From Caldalkalibacillus mannanilyticus JCM 10596 (GTDB taxonomy: Bacteria; Bacillota; Bacilli; Caldalkalibacillales; JCM-10596), in contig NZ_BAMO01000002.1 in assembly GCF_000615945.1 (NCBI RefSeq), positions 62,001 to 126,000 on the forward strand: a DNA stretch of 64,000 nt. The letters are read 5' to 3'. Shown piece by piece: positions 20,059 through 28,862 of this stretch. Numbering within the stretch: position 1 is the first letter of the stretch; each line of letters begins with the position of its first letter. The translations under genes were made by a program, and so were the position numbers. Under the pieces are notes generated by a model, which searched no databases, was not told the DNA's origin, and saw only the letters and a list, made by a program, of their open reading frames with translations.

Positions 20059-20087
20059 TTTTTTAAATGATTAATAAAAATTCACAC

Positions 20088-20118
20088 TTGCTTTATAGTG
20101 CACTCTAATCGATATACT
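20088..20118 (+). promoter_or_regulatory. MerR-type promoter with 19-bp spacer and operator
   Basis: -35 TTGCTT (20088-20093), -10 TATACT (20113-20118), spacer exactly 19 bp. Inside the spacer region lies the near-perfect palindrome TTATAGTGCACTCTAA (20092-20107, one mismatched pair). Long spacers with a central dyad are the hallmark of promoters activated by DNA untwisting by MerR-family proteins, and the MerR gene is directly upstream. Confidence 0.75.
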
Positions 20119-20152
20119 GTTTTCATATTAAAGGAAGGTAGGAGGGAAAAAA

Positions 20153-21131
20153 ATGAAATATCGATCTATTGGAGATTTACGTGTTTCATCTTTAGGATTA
20201 GGATGTATGGGAATGTCGGAATACTATGGAAATCAAAATGATGAGGAATCGATTGCTACCCTTAATTATGCGTTAGAACTTGGTGTGAATTTTTGATACG
20301 GCAGACCAATATGGAGTGGGAAAAAACGAAGAATTAGTGGGTCGAGCATTAAAAAGTGTCAGACAACAAATTAACATAGCTACCAAATTTGGCTTTGTAA
20401 GAGATGAAACAGGGAAAGTAATTGAAATTAACGGAAGTAAGGAATATGTAAAAAAGGCTTGTGAAGCAAGCCTAAGACGGTTAAACACTGACTATATTGA
20501 TCTATATTATCTACATCGTATAGATCCCAGAGTTCCCATTGAAGAGACCATTGGTGCCATGAAGGAACTAGTAGAAGAAGGTAAAGTTCGACATATTGGG
20601 CTTTCAGAAGCTTCTTCTCAAACGATAAAACGAGCACAAAAAGTACATCCTATAGCAGCATTACAGACAGAGTACTCAATATGGAGTAGAGATATAGAAG
20701 AGGAAATCTTACCCCTTTGCCGCAAACAAAATATTGCTGTTGTTCCATATAGCCCTTTGGGACGGGGGTTTTTGTCTGGAAAGCTGAAGTCGATTGATAA
20801 CCTCGTAGAAAACGATTTTAGAAGGAACGCACCACGTTTTCAAGGAGATAACTTTAATCAAAATCTTTCTTTGATTCAACCATTAGAAGATATAGCAGAT
20901 CAACTGAATATTAATCCTGCACAACTCGCATTAACATGGTTACTATCTAATGGGGAAGATATCATCCCTATACCAGGGACAAAAAGGAGATCCTACTTAA
21001 AAGAAAATATAGCCGCAATAAATATTGAATTACCAAAGGACATCAAAGACTTTATAGATAACACTTTACCTGTAGGTTCAGCAGTTGGTGATCGATATCC
21101 TGTACATTCTATGAAATTATTAAATCGATGA
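20153..21131 (+). CDS. Aldo/keto reductase, frame broken once
   Basis: About 326 residues after repair. N-terminal [15 protein letters not shown], then FDTADQYG with the catalytic Asp and Tyr, the active-site Lys in NIATKFG and His in YYLHRIDP; the NADP-site motif [16 protein letters not shown] is near the C-terminus. The break is at 20290-20294 where five Ts stand where seven are needed (GVNFFDTAD). It belongs to the AKR13/YghZ-like group often controlled by MerR regulators, and would reduce toxic aldehydes. Its start ATG follows GGAGG. Confidence 0.83.
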
Positions 21132-21146
21132 AAGAAGGGTGTATAG

Positions 21147-22393
21147 TTGGAAATTTGGAAAAGGAATATGTATATTTTAAGCATCGCACAATTTTTAGTC
21201 ATGTCTGCATTCAGCTTAATTATACCTTTTGTTCCAGTCTATCTTAAAAATGACTTAGGTGTTCACGCTCAAGCCGATATTCAGCTTTGGACAGGAATGA
21301 TTTTTGGTGCTACTTTTTTATCTGCTTTTCTTTTTCAGCCGATATGGGGGAAAATTGCAGATCGAACTAGTAGAAAAACGATTCTTATCCGTTCTGCTAT
21401 CGGAATGGCATTTGCCACATTCTTAATGACCTATAGCACAGCAGCTTGGCACTTATTGGTTCTACGATTTATCTTAGGGATTTTTGGCGGGTTTATTCCT
21501 GCATCTTCTCCATTTATTACAATGAATACTCCTAAAGAAAAAATAGGCTATGCCTAGGGGGAGCCCAATCTGGGGCATACGCCGGCAATATTTTTGGACC
21601 TTTAATAGGTGGAATTTTGGGGCAGTGGATAGGATTTTATAAAATCCTCTATGTGTCTAGCGCTATGTTACTGATTTCAGGGGTTCTTATCTTATTCTTT
21701 TTAATAGAACTTAATAAGCCTGAACCAAATAACTTGCCACTTTCGACATCTAAAAATAGCCGTTTTAACTTTCTCTCTGAACTACGAGAAATTGCAAAAA
21801 AACCTCTAATTGGAGCTTTATTTATGGTTGGATTTCTTATTCAGTTTTCAACAATGAGTACTTCTCCATTTTTGGCTACGTATGTAGAAAGTATGTGGAA
21901 TAATGATATCTTTTTAACAACTATAATAGGCTTATCAGTTTCTATCTCGGGTTTCTCTATTATTATTTTTTCTCCCATTTTAGGAAGAAAAGCAGATCAA
22001 GTGGGCCCTGAAATTATCCTGTTCATTTCTTTATTGGGGAATTTTATTTGTTATGTTGCTCAAGCATTGGTTTCATCTATATGGCTATTTCTAATCGCTA
22101 GGTTTTTAATGGGGGTGTTTATAGGGGGTCTTCTTCCATCAGTAGTAAGTTTAATACGAAAACATGCACCTGAAAAAATGGAGAGTTTAACATTCGGTTA
22201 TTATCATAGCGCCCTTTTTTTAGGAAACCTAATTGGACCTTTACTTGGAGGATATTTAAGTGGAATTATTCACATAAAAGGGGTTATTTTTTTGGCTGGT
22301 CTCCTCTTTTTGGCGAACAGTCTAATTTTAAAAACCCATTTGTTTAAGCAAGAGTCTTATGTATCTTTACTTATGAGGGTCAAAAAAGGGTAA
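21147..22393 (+). CDS. MFS transporter, multidrug-efflux type, frame broken once
   Basis: About 415 residues after repair, twelve hydrophobic segments. The loop 2-3 motif GKIADRTSRKTILI and the motif-C-like GGAQSGAYAGNIFGPLIGG resemble the MdtG/YfmO-like drug efflux group. The break at 21553 is a missing C (TATGCCTAGG for TATGCCCTAGG). It starts with TTG 15 bp after the reductase stop, so the two genes are probably co-induced from the MerR-type promoter at 20088. Confidence 0.8.
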
Positions 22394-22501
22394 GCTACCC
22401 CAAGTATAAAAGGAACAAAGGAGGCTATACTTTAGAGCAGAATTATCTCTTCCAAAATGAGGATAGAGATGATTTTACACACTCGCTTTAAGGAGGAGCC
22501 T

Positions 22502-23017
22502 ATGACTGAATCTTTAATGGAAAAGCAAGAAAGCAAGGATCAACAACGCTCGAACTATATGAATCGTAACTTATGGTCTGGCATGTTGTTTGGTTTAGGC
22601 CTCATCGCTTTTGTGGATGAAGTTGTTTTTCATCAATTATTACATTGGCATCATTTCTATGATAAATCGACGACGAGTATGGGGCTTATTTCCGACGGGC
22701 TATTCCATGCCTTTAGTTGGTTTGCTACTGTCGGAGGATTATTTATGCTTGCAGACCTGCGTCGGCGAGAGGCGTGGTTGCCCAGAAGGTGGTGGGCAGG
22801 GGTTTTCCTTGGGGCTGGTGGCTTTCAGCTCTATGATGGGATTATTCAACATAAAATCATGAGGCTTCACCAGATTCGTTACCATGTAGATATCCTTCCT
22901 TATGATGTAGTCTGGAATATGGCTTCGGTGATCCTAATTGTGATTGGACTTTTCCTGTTGGTCAACCAAGGGAAAAAAGGAAAGGGAAGGTCTATCGGAA
23001 AGGGTATAGATGAATAG
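22502..23017 (+). CDS. DUF2243 family membrane protein
   Basis: A 171-residue membrane protein with four hydrophobic segments. The DUF2243 pattern is clear: GLIAFVDEVVFHQLLHWHHFYD, SDGLFHAFSW and GGFQLYDGIIQHKIMRLHQIRY, with many conserved histidines that might bind metal or haem. ATG 22502 is chosen because AAGGAGGAG lies just before it; an in-frame ATG at 22457 has no site. Its end overlaps the next gene by 8 bp, implying translational coupling to the CtaG-like protein. Confidence 0.82.
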   Translation: MTESLMEKQESKDQQRSNYMNRNLWSGMLFGLGLIAFVDEVVFHQLLHWHHFYDKSTTSMGLISDGLFHAFSWFATVGGLFMLADLRRREAWLPRRWWAGVFLGAGGFQLYDGIIQHKIMRLHQIRYHVDILPYDVVWNMASVILIVIGLFLLVNQGKKGKGRSIGKGIDE

Positions 23018-23824
23018 CTACAGCCAGCATGGATTAGAGAGCCACGCTCATCATCTGGATGGAATGCTGCTTCAAGTGTTGCTCCCGCTGCCTTTTGTTT
23101 TCATGGTGATCCTCTACCTTCTGGCAGTGGTTATGTCGAATCGCCGATACACAGTATGGCCTGTGTATCGTACGTGTTTCTGGATACTGGGATCTGGCTG
23201 TGCACTTCTAGCGGTAATCGGTCCTTTAGCCGATCGTTCACACACGGATTTTTCCGTCCATATGATCGGGCATTTGCTTCTTGGGATGCTTGCTCCGCTT
23301 CTTATGGTTCTTGCTGCTCCCATGACTCTATTCCTGCGAACCCTTCCTGTGAACTGGGCGCGTCGCCTTACCACTCTTCTAAAAAGCAGGCTGAGTGCTT
23401 TCTACACCCACCCCATCCTCACTTCGCTCCTTAATATGGGAGGGCTATGGGTATTGTATACGACAGATGTATATCTAGCGATGCAGCATTCCGCTCTACT
23501 TCATGTCTTGGTTCATCTCCATGTTTTTATGGCTGGATATCTTTTTACCATGTCCATGATCTATATTGATCCTCTTCCTCATCAGGTCAGCTTTAGATAT
23601 CGAGCGTGGTGATGATTTTAGCTTTCGCGAGTCATGGAATTCTTTCTAAGTACTTGTATGCTTACCCGTCAAATGGAATTCCGGTAGCTCAAGCGGAAAT
23701 GGGAGGCATGTTGATGTACTATGGTGGAGATGCGATAGATCTCGTTTTGATCTGTATTTTTTGTTATCAGTGGTATAGAAGTACCCGTCCTCCGCTACAG
23801 GCGGGGCAAGGGGCGTATGGATAA
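23010..23824 (+). CDS. CtaG-like (caa3-type) cytochrome c oxidase assembly family protein, frame broken once
   Basis: About 271 residues after repair, seven hydrophobic segments. Landmarks are HMIGHLLLGMLAPLLMVLAAP, YTTDVYLAMQHSALLHVLVHLHVF and FASHGILSKYLYA, as in the PF09678 caa3_CtaG family linked to copper delivery or oxidase assembly. The break at 23606 is a missing G (GCGTGGTG for GCGGTGGTG). It is coupled to the DUF2243 gene by an 8-bp overlap. No cytochrome oxidase genes are in the window, so the target oxidase is elsewhere or the pair has another role. Confidence 0.8.
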
Positions 23825-23904
23825 CACTTTCTTTCTTTGTGAGTAAGGAAGAAAAGAAGGTAATGCACTATTCATCGCTTTAAATTGGAGAGGAGAAACC
23901 AACT

Positions 23905-23958
23905 ATGCTCATGCTTCTTACTAGTAACGACTCTCTAGAGATGATAGACTTAGAGTAG
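23905..23958 (+). CDS. Possible 17-residue leader peptide upstream of khtTU
   Basis: Short ORF MLMLLTSNDSLEMIDLE with a strong GGAGAGGAG ribosome site 6-9 bp before its ATG, in the 220-bp gap before khtT. Nothing else is seen in this gap. It could be a regulatory leader peptide, or the relic of a third gene of the khtSTU type. The call rests only on the ribosome site. Confidence 0.3.
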   Translation: MLMLLTSNDSLEMIDLE

Positions 23959-24044
23959 GGTGCAATATTGTTCAAAAAAGTGCAAACGAAAAAGAAGAAC
24001 CAAAGAATTAACCAATTGAATCACAATAAAAAGGAGTCACCAAA

Positions 24045-24539
24045 ATGAAAATAAAAATGTCTGATTTACCAGGAGTGGGAAAGAAATTTTCCTTCATCAC
24101 AGCAGAGGAGAATATGATGGTGTTGATCATTCACCATACGGGAAAAAGAGAGCTGCATCTTTTTGATGATGCGGATGACGATGAGCCAGCGTATACGATC
24201 AATCTTAACTCGGAAGAAACGAAGGAGATCGCAGCTCAAATGCTAGGGGCAACCTATCAGCCAGTCGATGTCGACACGATGAAAACATTTAAAAACAAGC
24301 TGCTGATGGAGTGGGTAGAATTAAAAGAGGATTCTCCAATCGTTGGGAAAACATTAATCGAATCTGATATTCGAGCCAAAACAGGTGCTACCGTCATTGC
24401 CATTGTACGTGGAGAGGAAGTGGTTGCGAGCCCTGATCCAACGGAGAAACTGAAAGCAGGAGATACCTTAATGGCGGCAGGAAATTCAGAGCAAATGAAG
24501 GCTTTTGAACAATTGTGTCAGGAAAAAGGTGAGGTTTAA
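24045..24539 (+). CDS. khtT: K+/H+ antiporter regulatory subunit KhtT (TrkA-C domain)
   Basis: A 164-residue soluble protein. The N-terminal half (about 1-75) is the KhtT-specific domain and the C-terminal half (about 85-160) is a TrkA-C/RCK-C ligand domain (SPIVGKTLIESDIRAKTGATVIAIVRG). It regulates the membrane antiporter KhtU in response to pH and nucleotides such as c-di-AMP in B. subtilis. Its stop overlaps the khtU start by one base. Confidence 0.87.
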   Translation: MKIKMSDLPGVGKKFSFITAEENMMVLIIHHTGKRELHLFDDADDDEPAYTINLNSEETKEIAAQMLGATYQPVDVDTMKTFKNKLLMEWVELKEDSPIVGKTLIESDIRAKTGATVIAIVRGEEVVASPDPTEKLKAGDTLMAAGNSEQMKAFEQLCQEKGEV

Positions 24540-25708
24540 TGGATTTTCAACTTCCGGTCATCTTATCCTCAGGCTTATTGTTGTTGATTCTATTCCTCGT
24601 TGGTTATATTGGAATAAAAGTACGCATTCCTGGCGTTATTCTGTATATTTTATTAGGTATTGCTATTGGTGGATTGATTACGGATCATAAACTTTTGCAT
24701 CTTACAGGTGAGATCGGAATTATTTTACTCTTTTTTATGCTAGGGATGGAATTTCCCGTATCGAAGCTAGGTCAAATAGCCAGGAAGGTTGCCCCAGCAG
24801 GGATTCTGGATGTTGTTCTCTGCTTAGGAGTAACGATGGGAATTTGCTTGCTTTTTGGTCTTGATTGGATTACTTCATTTTTAATCGGTGGAGTGGTTTA
24901 CGCAACGAGCTCATCGATCACGGCAAAGCTGCTCGAAAGCTCGAATCGTATGGCGAACCCTGAATCTGAATTTATTTTGGGCTTACTTATCTTTGAGGAT
25001 CTCGTTGCTCCTATTGCTGTTGCTGTATTAGTAGGGTTAACGGCTGGGACAGGAATTACTGGCGGAGTATTTGGCTTGATTATTCTTAAGATCGTCCTCT
25101 TAACCATTGGAGCGATCCTGATCGGTTTATTTGTCTTCTCTAAGCTGGGAGGTTTCTTCGAGAAGTACATGACACAGGATATTTTTATTTTATTTGTTGT
25201 GGGGATTGCCTTATCATATGGAGGCTTAGCCCTATACTTAGAGTTATCTGAGGTTCTCGGAGCGTTTTTAGCGGGGATTATTATTGCCGAGGTGAAGAAG
25301 TCTGAGCAGTTGGAGCATATGGTACTGCCTGTGAAGGATTTACTGCTTCCTCTCTTTTTCCTTTACTTTGGAACGACGATCGTCTTTGGAGAAGTCCCGA
25401 TGCTTACCCTGCTCTTGATTTTACTTGCTTGGTCGATTGTAGCGAAAATCGTTGTCGGAATCGTGGGTGGACAATGGTATGGGTTGTCGAAGAAGGTTTC
25501 TATTAGAGCAGGATTCTCTTTAACACAGAGGGGAGAGTTTTCTGTGATTATTGCTAGCTTGGCGACAGGAGCAACTAAGCTATTCAGCAGTATCTTTATC
25601 TTAAGTTCTGCTGTCTTAGGTATTGCATTGTTTCTTTTTGCCCCGAAGATTGCCAATTGGCTTTACCCCAAGAAAGTTAAAGCAAAAACAGTCAGTGTAG
25701 AGGGGTAA
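24539..25708 (+). CDS. khtU: K+/H+ antiporter KhtU (CPA2 family)
   Basis: A 389-residue membrane protein of the monovalent cation:proton antiporter-2 family with about twelve hydrophobic segments. Landmarks are LLFFMLGMEFPVSKL, SSSITAKLLESSNRMANPESEFILG, FEDLVAPIAVAVL and LGAFLAGIIIAE. With KhtT it exports potassium at high pH or high salt. It follows khtT with a one-base overlap and is followed by the Mn2+ riboswitch region. Confidence 0.9.
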   Translation: MDFQLPVILSSGLLLLILFLVGYIGIKVRIPGVILYILLGIAIGGLITDHKLLHLTGEIGIILLFFMLGMEFPVSKLGQIARKVAPAGILDVVLCLGVTMGICLLFGLDWITSFLIGGVVYATSSSITAKLLESSNRMANPESEFILGLLIFEDLVAPIAVAVLVGLTAGTGITGGVFGLIILKIVLLTIGAILIGLFVFSKLGGFFEKYMTQDIFILFVVGIALSYGGLALYLELSEVLGAFLAGIIIAEVKKSEQLEHMVLPVKDLLLPLFFLYFGTTIVFGEVPMLTLLLILLAWSIVAKIVVGIVGGQWYGLSKKVSIRAGFSLTQRGEFSVIIASLATGATKLFSSIFILSSAVLGIALFLFAPKIANWLYPKKVKAKTVSVEG

Positions 25709-25728
25709 AGACAGGATAGATGATCTAG

Positions 25729-25757
25729 TTGACGAATTCTAGAATTCCATGTATGAT
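25729..25757 (+). promoter_or_regulatory. Sigma-A promoter of the TerC gene
   Basis: TTGACG (25729-25734), 17-bp spacer, TATGAT (25752-25757), about 30 bp before the riboswitch. Confidence 0.8.
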
Positions 25758-25786
25758 AGCAATATAAACAAACGAATAATTCTTCC

Positions 25787-25880
25787 TATAAAGGGGAGTA
25801 GCTGTACAGCAAAGTCGTCATTACGGGTAGCGATACCTCGGCTTTGTTGGCAACATAACAAGTTGTTAGCGAGACCTTTA
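25787..25880 (+). promoter_or_regulatory. yybP-ykoY manganese riboswitch
   Basis: The conserved yybP-ykoY blocks are present in order: AAAGGGGAGTAGC at 25790, GTCGTCATTACGG at 25814, TAGCGATACCTCGGC at 25828. P1 closes by pairing TAAAGG (25789-25794) with CCTTTA (25875-25880). CCTTTA is also the left arm of the terminator that follows, so P1 and terminator exclude each other: Mn2+ binding would stabilise P1 and switch transcription on. The downstream TerC-family gene matches the known target class. Confidence 0.93.
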
Positions 25881-25899
25881 CCAATTGGTAAAGGTTTTT
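25874..25899 (+). terminator. Riboswitch expression-platform terminator
   Basis: Perfect stem ACCTTTACC / GGTAAAGGT with an AATT loop, then TTTT, overlapping the 3' arm of riboswitch P1. Confidence 0.9.
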
Positions 25900-25967
25900 A
25901 TATTGGCCTTTACCTTGGACAGGTAGAGGTTATTTTTGTTTAATTACATAATAGAGGAGAGATTGCG

Positions 25968-26819
25968 TTGGAGATGTCAATATGGTTAGAGTATAGTTGG
26001 GTGCTTTTGGTTCTGATTCTACTAGAAGGACTGTTAGCGGCTGACAATGCTTTGGTCTTAGCCATCATGGTAAAGCATTTACCAGAAGAGGAACGGAAAA
26101 AAGCGTTATTTTATGGGCTAGCTGGAGCTTTTGTCTTCCGCTTTGCTTCCTTGTTCGCTATTTCATTCCTAGTGGGTGTGTGGCAATTGCAAGCGATTGG
26201 TGCGTTGTATTTACTCTTTATTTCGATCAACCATATTTTTAGGAAACTCGTGATCAAAAAAGCAGAGGAAGCAACCTCTGAAGAAGGAAAAGAGGAAGTG
26301 GTAAAAAAGAAAGGAGGGCTATGGAGTACAGTCGTAAAGGTGGAGATCGCTGATATTGCGTTTGCGGTGGATTCCATTCTTGCTGCTGTTGCTCTCGCTG
26401 TTGTCCTGCCAAAAACGAATTTGCCTCAGGTCGGAGGATTGGATGGCGGTCACTTTCTAGTTATTTTTCTGGGTGGATTCATAGGGTTAGTGATTATGAG
26501 GTTTGCCGCTACGTATTTTGTCAAGCTTCTGCATCAAAGGCCTGGTCTAGAGATTGCTGCTTTCTTGATAGTAGGATGGGTGGGAGTCAAGCTGGCTATC
26601 TATACCCTGTCCCATCCTGCTCTTGCTGTGATTCCTGAAGGATTTGCGACGTCCACTGCTTGGAAGCTTTCCTTCTATATCGTCTTAGTCCTGATCGCAG
26701 TAGGAGGGTGGTTCCTCTCTAGCGTTCAAGAAGAGAGTGTTCAAGAAGATAGAATGGATGAAGAAGATAAGGACCATAAGAAAGATCATGAAAAACGATA
26801 TGCAGCCGCTAGTAAGTAA
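25968..26819 (+). CDS. TerC family integral membrane protein (YkoY-like, Mn2+ export)
   Basis: A 283-residue membrane protein with about seven hydrophobic segments. TerC landmarks are LLEGLLAADNALVLAIMVKHLP (acidic pair in TM1-2) and VEIADIAFAVDSILAAVALA (second metal-binding pair). The C-terminus is highly charged (Glu/Asp/Lys). TerC proteins such as YkoY of B. subtilis metallate exported proteins with Mn2+ or export it. The start TTG at 25968 is 8 bp after GAGGAG; an ATG two codons later is less well spaced. The Mn2+ riboswitch in its leader supports the role. Confidence 0.88.
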   Translation: MEMSIWLEYSWVLLVLILLEGLLAADNALVLAIMVKHLPEEERKKALFYGLAGAFVFRFASLFAISFLVGVWQLQAIGALYLLFISINHIFRKLVIKKAEEATSEEGKEEVVKKKGGLWSTVVKVEIADIAFAVDSILAAVALAVVLPKTNLPQVGGLDGGHFLVIFLGGFIGLVIMRFAATYFVKLLHQRPGLEIAAFLIVGWVGVKLAIYTLSHPALAVIPEGFATSTAWKLSFYIVLVLIAVGGWFLSSVQEESVQEDRMDEEDKDHKKDHEKRYAAASK

Positions 26820-26840
26820 TGGAGCACTTGAGTCATCATC

Positions 26841-27899
26841 TTATGTTTGTTTGGAATTCTTGTCCAAAGAAATAAATGAATTTCCTTGTTCATCTGTTTC
26901 CCACTGACTTTCTTCAATCATTTTAACAAACAGTTCAGCAACGATTGGATCAAATTGGGTTCCAGAGTGATGCTTGATTTCAGCAATCGCCTCTTCGATG
27001 GATAAAGGTGTTTTACGATATGGACGAGAGGAGGTCATGGCGTGAAACGCATCGGCGACGGCGACGACCCTTGCTCCGAGGGGGATTTCATCCCCTTTTA
27101 AGCCCTTAGGATACCCTTTTCCATCGTATCTTTCCTGATGGTACTCGACATAATCAAGGATTTCATTCATGCCTGAAACATGCTCAAGAATATTTTTACC
27201 TAAGCTAGGGTGGAGTTTAACCACTTCAAATTCATTATCTGTTAATTTACCAGGCTTATTGAGAATATGATCTGGAACGCCAATTTTTCCGACATCATGC
27301 AATAACCCGGCAATAGAAACACGATTGATTTCTAAGTCATCCATGCCTAGCTTAGCTGCTAAGGCACCGCTATATTGACTCACTGTTTCTGAGTGCTTTT
27401 GAATATATTCGTCTTTGGCATCCATAGCGGCGGCAAAGGCGTAGATCATTTCTTTGAACCAGCTTGTATCATAGACATCTACAGCAGCAGCTGTTTCATT
27501 TGCGCTTCCTGTTTGTTCTGGTTGATGAGAAGGTAGGAGCTTCTCCGTGGTGTTTTCTATCTTTTCGGTTTGTGAGAATGTGATTTTATTAGATAAGAAA
27601 TAAAGGGATAAAGTGAAAAGAATGATTCCTGCGAGAATAGTGAGTAGAATAGAAATAGAGGCACTCATCATCAGTTCGTTTTTACTCAAATGATTGAGGT
27701 TGAGAGAGGCTGTGTTTTCAACAACCCGTTGTGCATCAAAAGCTTTATTGAGGAGATCAGAAATGATGATGAGCACGATAGAATAGACAAGAGTCATAGT
27801 CAATGCTACGCTGAGGACGATGCTTAAGAAGAAGCGCCATCTACTATTTTGACTACTCTTCATGTTATGATGGAATGGTACATTTTGTTCTTCTAACAT
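26841..27899 (-). CDS. Membrane-anchored HD-GYP domain protein (c-di-GMP phosphodiesterase type)
   Basis: A 352-residue protein with two membrane segments (about 22-48 and 82-104) flanking a short external loop, and an HD-GYP domain (about 155-340). The motifs LLHDVGKIGVPDHIL, HH-type EYHQERYDGKGYP and VVAVADAFHAMTSSRPYR are intact, so catalysis is expected. Start ATG 27899 follows GGAGGTG; an upstream in-frame ATG lacks a site. Its leader carries a c-di-GMP-I riboswitch and terminator, so expression appears tied to the molecule it degrades. Confidence 0.88.
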   Translation of the reverse strand: MLEEQNVPFHHNMKSSQNSRWRFFLSIVLSVALTMTLVYSIVLIIISDLLNKAFDAQRVVENTASLNLNHLSKNELMMSASISILLTILAGIILFTLSLYFLSNKITFSQTEKIENTTEKLLPSHQPEQTGSANETAAAVDVYDTSWFKEMIYAFAAAMDAKDEYIQKHSETVSQYSGALAAKLGMDDLEINRVSIAGLLHDVGKIGVPDHILNKPGKLTDNEFEVVKLHPSLGKNILEHVSGMNEILDYVEYHQERYDGKGYPKGLKGDEIPLGARVVAVADAFHAMTSSRPYRKTPLSIEEAIAEIKHHSGTQFDPIVAELFVKMIEESQWETDEQGNSFISLDKNSKQT

Positions 27900-27936
27900 G
27901 TAGGTCACCTCCCATAGACAACAAGAAATAGACAAC

Positions 27937-27965
27937 AAAAAAACCTGCGATTAAGATCACAAGTT
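27937..27965 (-). terminator. Terminator of the c-di-GMP riboswitch leader
   Basis: On the minus strand: stem AACTTGTGAT / ATCGCAGGTT (10 bp, two G-U pairs), 4-base loop, then seven Ts. It lies between the riboswitch and the HD-GYP start. Confidence 0.82.
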
Positions 27966-27974
27966 TTAAAGTAA

Positions 27975-28075
27975 CCTTAACCATTTCGATAACTGGCTGA
28001 CTTATCTGAAAATAGATGAAGTCCCTATAGCTTTGCGTCCCACAGTTTCCTGTAGTTTGCCATTTTCGTTGGTTG
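27975..28075 (-). promoter_or_regulatory. Cyclic di-GMP-I (GEMM-I) riboswitch
   Basis: Minus-strand leader with the GEMM-I core: GGCAAACTACAGGAAACTG (GGCAAAC plus GAAA tetraloop-like element), GGGACGCAAAGC, and the second stem ending in AGCCAG. The order and spacing match the class; P1 assignment is less certain. A -10 box TATAAT lies about 35 bp upstream (28108-28113). The gene behind it is an HD-GYP protein, a known target class. Confidence 0.88.
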
Positions 28076-28178
28076 GAAAATATTTCACGAAACTATCAAT
28101 TACTATTATTATACTTCTTCACCTTAAAAAAGTACAGGGGTGGGAAAAAATAACAACTTTTTAAGGGGGAAGCTTAGC

Positions 28179-28684
28179 GTGGCGATTCGTATAATCCTCA
28201 TTGGCTTGCTTATTCTAGCCTTGGCTTTTGCTCTGTTCACAACGCTCAGTGGAGATGATTCACCAGTGCAAATAGGTCAGTTAGCACATCCATTTGAATT
28301 GCAGGATGAAAAAGGAAATAGGGTAGAGTTAGCTCAATTTAGAGGAAAAGGAGTGGTTCTTAATTTTTGGGCGGCATGGTGTCTGCCATGTCGTAATGAG
28401 ATGCCCCTTCTAGAAGAAGAGTACCAGAAAAGAAAAGATCAGGACTTGAGATCTTAGCCATTAATTTTGGTGAAACAGAGGCAGCCGTATCCTTGTTTCG
28501 ATCCAATTATGATTTGACCTTTCCTTTGTTACTAGACCCTGATAAAATAATTTCAACGAAATATGGAGTGACTGCCTTACCTGTCACCTATTTTATCGAT
28601 CCAGAAGGGAACGTCGTGTCCAAGGTCATTGGGGAATTGGAACATGACACATTGATTGAGAATTTGGATCGAATCATGCCCTGA
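28179..28684 (+). CDS. Thioredoxin-like TlpA/ResA family protein, frame broken once
   Basis: About 168 residues after repair. A membrane anchor (about 2-22) precedes a thioredoxin fold with the redox motif WAAWCLPCRNEMP and cis-Pro region ALPVTYFIDPEG. It would act outside the membrane in thiol reduction, for example in cytochrome c maturation. GTG 28179 is chosen for its AAGGGGGA site at good spacing; an upstream GTG at 28140 abuts its purines. The break near 28446 is a missing G (CTTGAG for CTTGGAG), which restores DLEILAINFGETEA. Confidence 0.82.
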
Positions 28685-28713
28685 CAAGAACTGAGCTAGT
28701 AAGAGAATGGAGT

Positions 28714-28742
28714 TTGCAAGTATATTTCTAGCATGGTATCAT
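28714..28742 (+). promoter_or_regulatory. Candidate sigma-A promoter for an antisense RNA
   Basis: TTGCAA (28714-28719), 17-bp spacer, TATCAT (28737-28742). No open reading frame follows on this strand; transcription from here would run into the 3' end of the small toxin gene on the other strand. Confidence 0.5.
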
Positions 28743-28755
28743 TAAAATAGAAAAT

Positions 28756-28780
28756 AAGGACGGTGAGGAGCACCGTCCTT
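28756..28780 (-). terminator. Strong hairpin with T-rich tail on the minus strand
   Basis: Perfect 10-bp stem AAGGACGGTG / CACCGTCCTT with a 5-base loop. On the minus strand it is followed by TATTTTCTATTTT, on the plus strand by no T run. It may be a backup terminator of the toxin transcript and/or the 5' stem of the antisense RNA. Confidence 0.55.
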
Positions 28781-28825
28781 AGCACAATAGCCGCTTTTAA
28801 GGGCGGTGGCTTAAAGGATCATACG

Positions 28826-28862
28826 AAATAGACCGCACACCTCGACAAAGGGCGGTCTATTT
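28826..28862. terminator. Bidirectional terminator at the toxin 3' end
   Basis: Arms AAATAGACCGC (28826-28836) and GCGGTCTATTT (28852-28862), perfect 11-bp stem ending in A/T-rich bases on both sides. Confidence 0.75.

Noticed and set aside
22611-22862. 83-codon ORF inside the DUF2243 gene
   Set aside because: Out-of-frame shadow of a clear family protein.
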